Below are positions 14,975-21,914 of a stretch of 24,710 bases of DNA, piece after piece. The notes beneath the pieces are model-generated. The model ran no database searches. It saw only the letters and a list, made by a program, of their open reading frames with translations, and was not told the origin of the DNA. Each line of letters begins with the position of its first letter. Position 1 is the first letter of the stretch. The DNA is from an uncultured Muribaculaceae bacterium. GTDB lineage: Bacteria > Bacteroidota > Bacteroidia > Bacteroidales > Muribaculaceae. The DNA lies in assembly GCA_910586175.1 (NCBI GenBank), contig CAJUIJ010000016.1:1-24710 (forward strand), given 5' to 3'. The translations under genes and the position numbers were made by a program.

Positions 14975-15774
14975 TCATTAACATTACACATGCCCGGCAT
15001 AACCCTTTGGCGCACTTCCGGATAGAGGGCTAATATCTTTGCAAGAGCCTCTGCGTTAAGGTCTGTGCCCCCCTTAAAGTTGGTAGTTTTGAGTGAAAGA
15101 GATTTTGGCTTCTTCAGGCCCTTTGGTTTGTTATGGCCGAATGGCACCGGGAGTATTTTAACGCCATTGGCCACGGCTGCAGCCCAAAACCAGATATCGT
15201 CGGTTGTGGGTGCAACCTTGGTGAACAGGTCTACGTCGATCATCTCACGCTTGAGGGCATGAGGAGGATATAGCACACCACCCACACCTGTCTGTATGTT
15301 ATCGAAGCGTGCTTGTATTCTCTTGGTGAGGAAATGATACCACCTATATTTACGCCATTTGCGATATGGCAGTCCCGGCTTCATCAGCTTTACACGATTA
15401 GCAATCACGGCATCAGGATACCTGGAATGCCAACCGAGCAGGTCGCGCACGAGATTGACGTGATAATCCACGTCATCGTCGATTGTGATTATCACAGAGT
15501 CCGGGAAATCGGTTAGAGCCGGCACAAGCTTACGGTATGACCTTATGTCGCGGTCATAATTCCTTATTTCGAAAATGTCTGAACTTTTTTCCAACTCACG
15601 GAGCTCTTCGGGGATTCCCTCTTCGCCAAACTGGCTGAAAGTGAGATAAAGCACGAGACGGTCAGGGAGCACCGAGCCTCGGAGTATAGCCTTTATGGCA
15701 CCGATTGCATAAGGTATTGCAGCCGGAAATGAAGTCAAAGAGACTACAACGTGCGGTTTTGGATCAGCTGTCAT
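14971..15774 (-). CDS. Glycosyltransferase, first of a tandem paralogous pair
   Basis: A 267-residue protein with the same block order as its neighbour: VVVSLTSFPAAI (9-20), DIRSYRKLVPAL (76-87), ITIDDDVDYH (96-105), GVGGVLYPPHALK (163-175) and TTDDIWFWAAAVANG (190-204). The DDD motif at 99-101 probably binds metal and nucleotide sugar. The paralogues differ most in the central segment after the acidic motif and in the last 40 residues, which would fit a different acceptor. Both ends overlap neighbours by ATGA: the start with the end of the first Stealth gene (15771-15774), the stop with the start of the second paralogue. The gene is therefore tightly bound into the operon. No membrane segment is seen. 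Confidence 0.88.
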   Translation of the reverse strand: MTADPKPHVVVSLTSFPAAIPYAIGAIKAILRGSVLPDRLVLYLTFSQFGEEGIPEELRELEKSSDIFEIRNYDRDIRSYRKLVPALTDFPDSVIITIDDDVDYHVNLVRDLLGWHSRYPDAVIANRVKLMKPGLPYRKWRKYRWYHFLTKRIQARFDNIQTGVGGVLYPPHALKREMIDVDLFTKVAPTTDDIWFWAAAVANGVKILPVPFGHNKPKGLKKPKSLSLKTTNFKGGTDLNAEALAKILALYPEVRQRVMPGMCNVNE

Positions 15775-16766
15775 GAGAGTTCGAAGCTTGATTTTTCAGG
15801 CAGGATTGTCTCGAAGGCCTCCTTTAGGTCTGCCATCACTTGCCCGTAATTGTGAATGCGCTTATTGTCGTTGAGACATACCAAATTATATGACTGGTTG
15901 CGGATTGCCTGCACCGCCTCTTTGGAGCGCACCATGAGCGGAAACATTTTTGTGTCGGCATAAGTGTTATAGGGCACAAAGTTGCCCTTGCATATCTGCC
16001 ATGTGCGGAAGAGTTCGGGAGTCAGGTCGTTGAGCGCACGGAAACGGTTGACCGATGTGGCTGTAAGTTCATCGCCGGCAGCCTGCCACACTTCCTCAAA
16101 TGTAGACTTGAGATAAGGCTGGGCATTGTGAGGTGTGCGCAAGGTAATGAACTTATTGTAGGGGAGCATGAGATAGTTCCAGAACAGTTTGGAACCATAG
16201 CTCGGGTCGAACCACTTGTCGCGGTCGGCATTTATCACCTCCTTCTTGTCGAAATGACGGTTTATGATGCGTATATTGTTTTTGATTCTCACATACCATT
16301 GCGACCATGAGGGATTGTACTGAAAAATTGCAATGTCACAAGGCAAGCCATTGCGGAAGAAACGGTCGGGAGCAATATTGTTGATGATATAGAAGTCATC
16401 GTTGAAATATATGAAATGCTCGGCCAGACCGGGAATTTTGTGCAGATAGCGCTCTATCACCACTGAGTTGTAGGTAGGGAGGAACTTGCCCGGGATATAG
16501 TCCTTGTGGTCCACAAGGTTGAGTTTCGGGTTTGATGTATCGAGCCATTCGGGCTTCTGACCGCTCGTGACGAAATGAATCTTACGTACCCAAGGCGCGA
16601 ACTTCTCCACACCTCTAAACCAGTAGCGGAGCAACCCATAGTCGCGAAAACGGGTCTCGGAAACACCATTGGCAGTGTTGCCCTTGTCGCCGGCATATTT
16701 CTCGAACTCGGTTCGCCATTTGGGGTCGGTCATATCGACCCAGGTTACTATTATATCAATATCCAT
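15771..16766 (-). CDS. Stealth-family sugar-phosphate transferase (first copy)
   Basis: A 331-residue protein with the four Stealth regions in order. Region 1 is IDIIVTWVDMTDPKW (3-17). Region 2 spans about 37-128, with RFRDYGLLRYWFRGVEKFAPW, IHFVTSGQKPEWLDTSNP and FIYFNDDFYI. Region 3 is RTPHNAQPYLKSTFEEVW (210-227). Region 4 is near NLVCLNDNKRI (294-304). It ends LPEKSSFELS, like the end of the second copy. The family joins sugars through phosphodiester bonds. Sequence differences from the second copy are large outside these regions, so the two probably act on different substrates. It starts 24 bases after the acyltransferase gene and overlaps the next gene by four bases. Confidence 0.92.
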   Translation of the reverse strand: MDIDIIVTWVDMTDPKWRTEFEKYAGDKGNTANGVSETRFRDYGLLRYWFRGVEKFAPWVRKIHFVTSGQKPEWLDTSNPKLNLVDHKDYIPGKFLPTYNSVVIERYLHKIPGLAEHFIYFNDDFYIINNIAPDRFFRNGLPCDIAIFQYNPSWSQWYVRIKNNIRIINRHFDKKEVINADRDKWFDPSYGSKLFWNYLMLPYNKFITLRTPHNAQPYLKSTFEEVWQAAGDELTATSVNRFRALNDLTPELFRTWQICKGNFVPYNTYADTKMFPLMVRSKEAVQAIRNQSYNLVCLNDNKRIHNYGQVMADLKEAFETILPEKSSFELS

Positions 16767-16790
16767 GAGAATTTTCAGATTTGGTTAACG

Positions 16791-17816
16791 TCAAGCCTTG
16801 TCGGACTTGTCGGACTTGTCTGACTTGTCTGACCTGTCTGACTTGTCGGACTTGTCGGACCTGTCGGACCTGTCTGACCTGTCTGACCTGTCGGACTTGT
16901 CGGACTTGTCGGACTTGTCGGACTTGTCGGACTTGTCAGAGGCGTCTGACTTGGGTATCGCGTATTTGAAGCGGTTGTGAGTCCAGAGGTAATACTCCGG
17001 ATGCTCGCGTATCTCCTCCTCGAGTCGCTTGAAGTAGAGGTCGGTAAGTTCGAAGTCGCTCAGTTTCTCGGGGTCAGGTGCGAGTTCTTGAAACTCCGCT
17101 TCGTAATATCCGCGCTTCACTTTGTGCACTTTCATGAAAAATGCACCGAAGCCGAAATGCTTGGTAAGTTTCTCCGTGCCTGTAAGCACCGGCACGCGAT
17201 GGTTAAGGAAGTCGATAAAATATTTCGACTCGCGGCGTTTGGGCGATTGGTCGGCAATGAAGCCGATTATTACCGGCAGTGGGTCGTGCACTGCCTTGGC
17301 TATGTGGCGCACCGTCTCGCGCATAGGCACACAGGTATTGCCGAAGCGTTCGCGTATGTGCAGCATAAGGTCGTCCATCGGCTTGTTGGCAAGCTTATGA
17401 TATATCTGGTAGCAGGTGGAATATGTGTTGAGCCACATGCCGCTTGCGGCTATCCATTCCCAATTGCAGTAATGTCCGATATATGTGGAGTATGATTTAC
17501 CCTGTCGCAGCAAGTCGTTGACGTGGTCAATGTTGGTAAATTTCATGCGCCGCTGCATCTCGGCAGAGGAGATAGTACACATCTTCACCGTTTCCATAAC
17601 CTGATCGATGAAGTGATGATAGAACTTCTTCTCAATGCTTATAATCTCGGCCTTTGATTTCTCGGGAAATGAGGATGTGAGATTTTTGCGCACAATCTTG
17701 CGCCGATAACGCACCACATGATATACAGGGACATACAGGATGTCGGAAATGACATACAGCACACTTAACGGTATATGTGACAATAGTTTGATCAGACTTG
17801 GGAGCAAACTGCGCAT
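16791..17816 (-). CDS. LpxL/HtrB-type lipid A acyltransferase with Ser-Asp-Lys/Arg repeat tail
   Basis: A 341-residue inner-membrane acyltransferase of the late lipid A synthesis family, which adds a secondary fatty acid to a lipid A precursor. The N terminus has a hydrophobic anchor (LLPSLIKLLSHIPLSVLYVI, from residue 4). The catalytic HX4E motif is His115-Glu120 in GHYCNWEW, followed by IGFIADQSP (184-192). The family core ends with YLWTHNRFKYA (276-286). From about 289 a tail of some 52 residues repeats SDK or SDR sixteen times after one SDA, coded by a 9-base array. I chose ATG 17816: the TTG at 17861 lies in the -7 box of the promoter. The gene leads the Stealth/glycosyltransferase operon. 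The lipid acceptor could also be another lipid; the core enzyme looks intact. Confidence 0.9.
   Translation of the reverse strand: MRSLLPSLIKLLSHIPLSVLYVISDILYVPVYHVVRYRRKIVRKNLTSSFPEKSKAEIISIEKKFYHHFIDQVMETVKMCTISSAEMQRRMKFTNIDHVNDLLRQGKSYSTYIGHYCNWEWIAASGMWLNTYSTCYQIYHKLANKPMDDLMLHIRERFGNTCVPMRETVRHIAKAVHDPLPVIIGFIADQSPKRRESKYFIDFLNHRVPVLTGTEKLTKHFGFGAFFMKVHKVKRGYYEAEFQELAPDPEKLSDFELTDLYFKRLEEEIREHPEYYLWTHNRFKYAIPKSDASDKSDKSDKSDKSDKSDRSDRSDRSDRSDKSDKSDRSDKSDKSDKSDKA
16798..16950 (-). repeat. 9-bp in-frame repeat array (17 units) at the 3' end of the acyltransferase gene
   Basis: Seventeen 9-base units in a row. On the plus strand units 1-15 (16798-16932) fit YTGTCKGAC exactly, varying only at those two positions; units 16-17 (16933-16950) are degenerate and lie nearest the enzyme core. 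Read on the coding strand the units give Ser-Asp-Lys or Ser-Asp-Arg. The first variable base changes Lys to Arg; the second is silent in serine. Because the unit is three codons, gain or loss of units keeps the frame. The stop codon comes one codon after the last full unit. Confidence 0.95.
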
Positions 17817-17858
17817 GATAACAATCCTCTGGGGGAGCCAATGGCATCCGATTTTGCG

Positions 17859-17891
17859 CAAAGTTACAAAAAATTCCTTTACACTCCCAAT
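17859..17891 (-). promoter_or_regulatory. Bacteroidetes-type promoter for the envelope operon
   Basis: On the minus strand TAACTTTG (17866 to 17859) fits TAnnTTTG. Twenty-one bases upstream is ATTG (17891 to 17888), three of four bases of the -33 consensus. The predicted transcript start is near 17854, about 38 bases before the ATG at 17816. No other good promoter is seen between here and the end of the five-gene operon. Confidence 0.68.
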
Positions 17892-17953
17892 TATAGGGCA
17901 GCTAAACGCTCCCTACCGCAACAAATTTTGATTCATATTATCTCTTCTAATAA

Positions 17954-17985
17954 TGCGGAGGCCTCCAATATTGGAAGCCTCCGCA
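17954..17985 (-). terminator. Hairpin terminator after the leucine-rich-repeat gene
   Basis: A 14-position GC-rich stem with one mismatch (arms 17954-17967 and 17972-17985) and a four-base loop lies 44 bases after the stop of the leucine-rich-repeat gene. No strong T run follows on the minus strand, so termination efficiency is uncertain. It separates that gene from the envelope-operon promoter. Confidence 0.7.
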
Positions 17986-18029
17986 AAATGATATATGTGT
18001 CTGTACTGATTACAGTGTAAGCAGAGACT

Positions 18030-19349
18030 TTATCTTACGATCTCTTTTGTAATTTCGTTGCCGCGACGAACCAAATATAAGCCATGTTCGGGATTCTCAA
18101 CAGAACGGCCCTCCATATCGTAATATTTAACCGGTTCGTTGTCAGCATCCACACCTTGAATGCCGGAATCGCCTATGCTGCGTATCTCCGAGAAACGTCC
18201 CCATTCGGAATCAGCCTTGTATGCCTCGACTGATTCTGCCGGCACGAAAAGCACACCGGACTTATAAACCGATGCATCAAACATCGAACCACCCGGTATA
18301 ACGGTAGAAGTGAGTCCCTTGGGCGGACGGATGGCCTTGCATGTCACACTACGTATATTATTTGCAAGATAAAACGAGAGCTCTTCTACAAGCTGAAGTG
18401 AAGAGGGTAATGTTATCTCCTTTATATTTCGAGCATTGTAGAACGAGGCATTACCTACAGTCACGACACCTTCGGGCAACTCATAGGCAATACCGGCCCG
18501 CGCCGCCGGATATTGTATCAGCTTGTCGCCTTCCGCATCGAAAAGCACCCCGTCGGTGCTTTTGAAACTTTCATTGCCATCGACAACATTGATTTCAGCC
18601 AATGATTCGCACTCCGAGAATGTCAATTGAGGTATTGTCTTGAGGCCTGATCCAAGCGTTATGCTCTCAAGGTAACGGTTGGCACTCAAGGCATAGTCGT
18701 CGATTCCATGCACATTGTCGGGCATTACAAAACTTTTGACTTTCTTACCACCCGGATAAGCCAGCAAATAAATGCCCGATGCACTACCCTTTCCACTGTA
18801 AAGCACTCCATCTATCGATACATACTCCTCATTTGCCTCATCTACGTTTATCTCCGTCAAGCCAAAACACTGTTGAAACACTCCATCGCCCATATCTCCA
18901 AGAGATGCAGGAAGCGTAACCGATGTCAGATCCTCGCAATATTCAAAAGCATAGTCGCCGATACGAAACACAGTAGAGGGGATGTTCATATCGTAGAGCG
19001 AATAACAATGGCTGAAAGCCTGATTGCCGATATAACTTATACCTTCGGGCAACACCAGAGTGTAGAGTCCCTGATTGTTGAACATCGCTAAATCTCCCAC
19101 CTGCGTCACCTTGAAAGTCTGCAAATTGTAAGACACCTGCGCCGGAATCACAACATCTCCACGGTAAGTGCTTACGTAACCGGTCGCATCCGCATTAGTG
19201 GTGGCATAGGTCAGGGCCGCAGTCTTGCGACTTGATGTGTTGGACAACACGTTGTAATATGCGCCATCATACACAAAATCGTAGGCAGAAGCACTCATCG
19301 CTACAGCAACTAAAGATGCAGCTAATGTTATCAACTTAATGTTCATCAT
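18030..19349 (-). CDS. Secreted BspA-type leucine-rich-repeat protein
   Basis: A 439-residue exported protein. Residues 1-22 are a signal peptide (MMNIKLITLAASLVAVAMSASA). From about residue 85 to 340 it carries LRR_5/BspA-type repeats of about 23 residues, with the pattern LxxVxLPxxLxxIGxxAFxxCxxL. Clear examples are TLVLPEGISYIGNQAFSHC, MNIPSTVFRIGDYAFEYC and ITLPSSLQLVEELSFYLAN. The end, KYYDMEGRSVENPEHGLYLV, is a sorting-like module as in the neighbours. Proteins of this class bind host proteins or other bacteria in oral Bacteroidales; the ligand here is unknown. I start at ATG 19349, since the longer frame begins with a TTG two codons earlier; ATG 19346 is also possible. Gene neighbours on the same strand are also secreted proteins. 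Confidence 0.9.
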   Translation of the reverse strand: MMNIKLITLAASLVAVAMSASAYDFVYDGAYYNVLSNTSSRKTAALTYATTNADATGYVSTYRGDVVIPAQVSYNLQTFKVTQVGDLAMFNNQGLYTLVLPEGISYIGNQAFSHCYSLYDMNIPSTVFRIGDYAFEYCEDLTSVTLPASLGDMGDGVFQQCFGLTEINVDEANEEYVSIDGVLYSGKGSASGIYLLAYPGGKKVKSFVMPDNVHGIDDYALSANRYLESITLGSGLKTIPQLTFSECESLAEINVVDGNESFKSTDGVLFDAEGDKLIQYPAARAGIAYELPEGVVTVGNASFYNARNIKEITLPSSLQLVEELSFYLANNIRSVTCKAIRPPKGLTSTVIPGGSMFDASVYKSGVLFVPAESVEAYKADSEWGRFSEIRSIGDSGIQGVDADNEPVKYYDMEGRSVENPEHGLYLVRRGNEITKEIVR

Positions 19350-19366
19350 AGTCAATTTCTAAAATG

Positions 19367-19405
19367 GCCCCTCGACAAAGGCCGTTGCAGACTCTATCGA
19401 GGGGC
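19367..19405 (-). terminator. Hairpin between two secreted-protein genes
   Basis: Arms 19367-19375 and 19397-19405 pair perfectly over 9 bases, six of them G-C, with a 21-base loop. On the minus strand it is followed by CATTTTAG, so a weak intrinsic terminator for the upstream gene is likely. No consensus promoter for the leucine-rich-repeat gene is visible nearby. Confidence 0.65.
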
Positions 19406-19433
19406 ACGAAACATGTTAATACATTGTGTTGCG

Positions 19434-21803
19434 TTATTTTACAAACTTGGCGCGAGCATCTCCGGCACGAACGATATAGACTCCGTTGCCAAGATGTGCA
19501 GTCGAAATCACCGTGCGCGAATTCACCTGAGCCGAAGCCACTTTCTCGCCGGCAGCATTGAACACCTCTGCCAAGCAACAGTCACCGCTGACAATTATAT
19601 CGTCACCCTCAACGCTAATGCTCACCTTTTCGGCTACCATCTCTTCGAGACCCGACATGTTGCCCTTCTGGAACACATGCAATTTCACACGCGAACCGGC
19701 CTGCGCCACATACACATCAGTCTCACGCGGATCCGTAGAGTCATTTTTATCAAACGTAAGCGTGGCCGTGTACACATCGTTCTCGCCATCTTTAGGCAAC
19801 GCTGAACATGAAATCCAATCGGCTTTTGTCACACCGTCGGCAGTCACTGCCCATGTGTCAGGACCATGCATAGCCCGGATATCCAAAGTGTGACTACCAC
19901 CTTCACAAGGCATCTCGATATCGGCATTTGCACCCGGCATAGCCTCCATATATGAGTAGCTTGCCCCGAGAGCCATGATAAGACCGGCGAAATGACCCTT
20001 GGATAAAGGATAATAGTTGAGATTGTAGAACGTATCGTATGTACCTCCATTCTCTTCATTCTCATATACCATCATGTAAACTACAGAATTGCCAAATATC
20101 TTATCATCCTCTGACCTCATATATGGTATGGCAATACCGTCATTACCCTCGATATTGTAAGGAGATACAAGCACCAGCAGATCGCCATCGGCAGTTACAG
20201 GCACATCAAGCTTAAAGCGGAGGTTTTTGTAATTACCGACTTCTATTGCCGGCGAAGAATTAATCTCAGCACCTGTGAGCGTGGATTGACCAATCACGGT
20301 GGCGCTTTCTTCATATTCATCTTCGGGGAGACGGAACACAGTCAGCACGAAAGAGGTTTTTTCATCAAGCATGCCGTTGGCATCACCGGTCACTTGGGCT
20401 GTCACATCCACATAGTCGAAACCATAAGGCACATCCGTTGCGGCATAGAGACTACCCACTCCGAGAACATCGAGACTTTCAGGGAGACGGCCAAGCAGCA
20501 TTTCCCATTGGTTGTTGATGTCGGCATGAAGTCCGATAGTTGACTTACTGATCGCCAGAGAGCCCGTGGGATCGAGAAAATCATAATAGGCCACACCAAG
20601 TGGACCGTCGTAGCCATCCTTACCTTTGCCATAAAGACGTCCGCCGGCCTGCATCAACGAATAATTTGACCGGTAATCGGCAGAACGGCTCTCAAACTTG
20701 CCGGTGAGCAGCGGTGCCGGATAAGTCTGTCCTAAAGTATAGGCCGGAGTGATGAGATTTTTGGCCTCAGAAGTAGCTGAAGAACCATCTGCCACGGCAT
20801 AAGTCCATTCGTTTGAGAGAATATCCTCGGAAGTGTTTGCCCATGTGGCTTCCACACCGAAAGGAATAAGCATGCGGTAATCACCATCAATCTCCTGCAT
20901 AGTCGGTGTAAGAGACTGCTGTTTGAAGAAACCGCCCGGAAGTGTATATGAAGGCTTGGGCATAGGCACGCCGAGAGCCACATCATCAAGAGCCATGCCC
21001 TGACCATTGACACCATAGTAGCGGAATGCAACCTTTACATCTTTTCCCACGAAGTCAGACACGTTGACATATATGGGAACGTAAGCGTTTCCATCATAGC
21101 GGCTCATATCGGCCAAGAGCTGCTCCTGAGTGTAATTTTGATTGATGTAATCTTTGAGGCTCCACAACTTGATCCATTCTGAATCACTGTTGCCCTCACC
21201 CTCGGTCACATATACTTCAAGAAGGTTATTCTCGCCGGAGAAGTCCTTCTTATCACGGTTATACAGACACCAACCCGGACGGAACTGCAACTTGAAATAT
21301 AACCATTCTTCCTCCTTAGGGTTGAGGGTCGGGGTAACAAGCCATTCATCCTGCTCAAGATTGCCACCCTCCTTCTCAGCCCACATCACATCGCACATTA
21401 TAAATGCGAAGCATTCGCCTGAATAGGATGTGGTTGCGAATTGCGATGGTATACTTCCGGTTGTCTCATTGCTCATCGTAAGCCATGTGAGGTCCCATTT
21501 GTTATCATTGTTTCCGACATGAGCATTACCTTTGCGGCTGAATTCCGACCAGCCCTGAGGCAGCCAACGGTTGGCCACGTTGCCGAATGCCGAAGGATCG
21601 CGTTCTTCAAAACCTTCGAAAAAGCTGTTGCGGTTTTCACCATCCGCAGCGGCTCTTTGTGCATTCAAAGAGCTTTTAAGCTGCTTGCTGAACGCTGCCG
21701 GTGCAGTTTTTCCCGCCTGCGGGGTTTCTTCCTGTGGTATAACTGCCAATGCCCCAAGCGCGGGGAGGGCGAGTCCCAATGCAACAAAAGTAGTTCTATT
21801 CAT
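19434..21803 (-). CDS. Secreted choice-of-anchor J / BACON-like domain protein
   Basis: A 789-residue exported protein. The signal peptide is residues 1-21 (MNRTTFVALGLALPALGALA). Residues of about 60-280 look like a choice-of-anchor J (cleaved-adhesin type) beta sandwich: FFEGFEE, LPQGWSEF, EDQ-like EQDEWLVTPTLNP, and GMALDDVALG near its end. A second beta-rich region follows. Residues of about 630-713 resemble a BACON or related Ig-like domain (GGSHTLDIRA, TADGVTKADWISCS, VAQAG). The end, from GLEEMVAEKV, is a long sorting-like module with EVFNAAGEKV and LGNGVYIVRAGDARAKFVK. These domains usually bind carbohydrate or anchor proteins at the surface. No catalytic residues were found, and the function is unknown. 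Confidence 0.87.
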   Translation of the reverse strand: MNRTTFVALGLALPALGALAVIPQEETPQAGKTAPAAFSKQLKSSLNAQRAAADGENRNSFFEGFEERDPSAFGNVANRWLPQGWSEFSRKGNAHVGNNDNKWDLTWLTMSNETTGSIPSQFATTSYSGECFAFIMCDVMWAEKEGGNLEQDEWLVTPTLNPKEEEWLYFKLQFRPGWCLYNRDKKDFSGENNLLEVYVTEGEGNSDSEWIKLWSLKDYINQNYTQEQLLADMSRYDGNAYVPIYVNVSDFVGKDVKVAFRYYGVNGQGMALDDVALGVPMPKPSYTLPGGFFKQQSLTPTMQEIDGDYRMLIPFGVEATWANTSEDILSNEWTYAVADGSSATSEAKNLITPAYTLGQTYPAPLLTGKFESRSADYRSNYSLMQAGGRLYGKGKDGYDGPLGVAYYDFLDPTGSLAISKSTIGLHADINNQWEMLLGRLPESLDVLGVGSLYAATDVPYGFDYVDVTAQVTGDANGMLDEKTSFVLTVFRLPEDEYEESATVIGQSTLTGAEINSSPAIEVGNYKNLRFKLDVPVTADGDLLVLVSPYNIEGNDGIAIPYMRSEDDKIFGNSVVYMMVYENEENGGTYDTFYNLNYYPLSKGHFAGLIMALGASYSYMEAMPGANADIEMPCEGGSHTLDIRAMHGPDTWAVTADGVTKADWISCSALPKDGENDVYTATLTFDKNDSTDPRETDVYVAQAGSRVKLHVFQKGNMSGLEEMVAEKVSISVEGDDIIVSGDCCLAEVFNAAGEKVASAQVNSRTVISTAHLGNGVYIVRAGDARAKFVK

Positions 21804-21825
21804 AAATATAAATTTGGTTTGTTAT

Positions 21826-21855
21826 TTTCTGCCGGGCAAAAATGCCCGGCAGAAA
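21826..21855 (-). terminator. 13-bp hairpin between two secreted-protein genes
   Basis: A perfect 13-bp stem (arms 21826-21838 and 21843-21855) with a four-base loop lies 58 bases after the stop of the Fn3 protein gene. On the minus strand the bases after the stem are ATAACAAACC, without a T run. It may end transcription partly or mark an RNA processing site. Confidence 0.6.
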
Positions 21856-21860
21856 TGATA

Positions 21861-21914
21861 AATTAATGCTTTACTTTTCACAAGTCCAACTTGCGAGACT
21901 TGAATTAATGCTTT
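21861..21914. repeat. 12-bp direct repeat flanking the end of the Fn3 protein gene
   Basis: AATTAATGCTTT occurs at 21861-21872 and again at 21903-21914, exactly 42 bases apart. The second copy touches the stop codon of the minus-strand gene. Between them a 6-base inverted repeat (21881-21886 and 21897-21902) is also present. This may be a small duplication; the function is unknown. Confidence 0.6.

Noticed and set aside
16798..16950. CRISPR-like array
   Set aside because: The unit is only 9 bases, without spacers, and is read in frame as part of a protein.
16798..16980. Plus-strand frame coding a Ser-Asp-Leu repeat protein
   Set aside because: It is the complement of the 9-base array in the acyltransferase gene. 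Any open frame through such an array gives a repeat peptide, and it has no promoter or domain outside the array.
17817..17861. Longer N terminus of the acyltransferase from TTG 17861
   Set aside because: The TTG lies inside the -7 promoter box, so it would not be in the transcript; the ATG at 17816 starts a normal membrane anchor.
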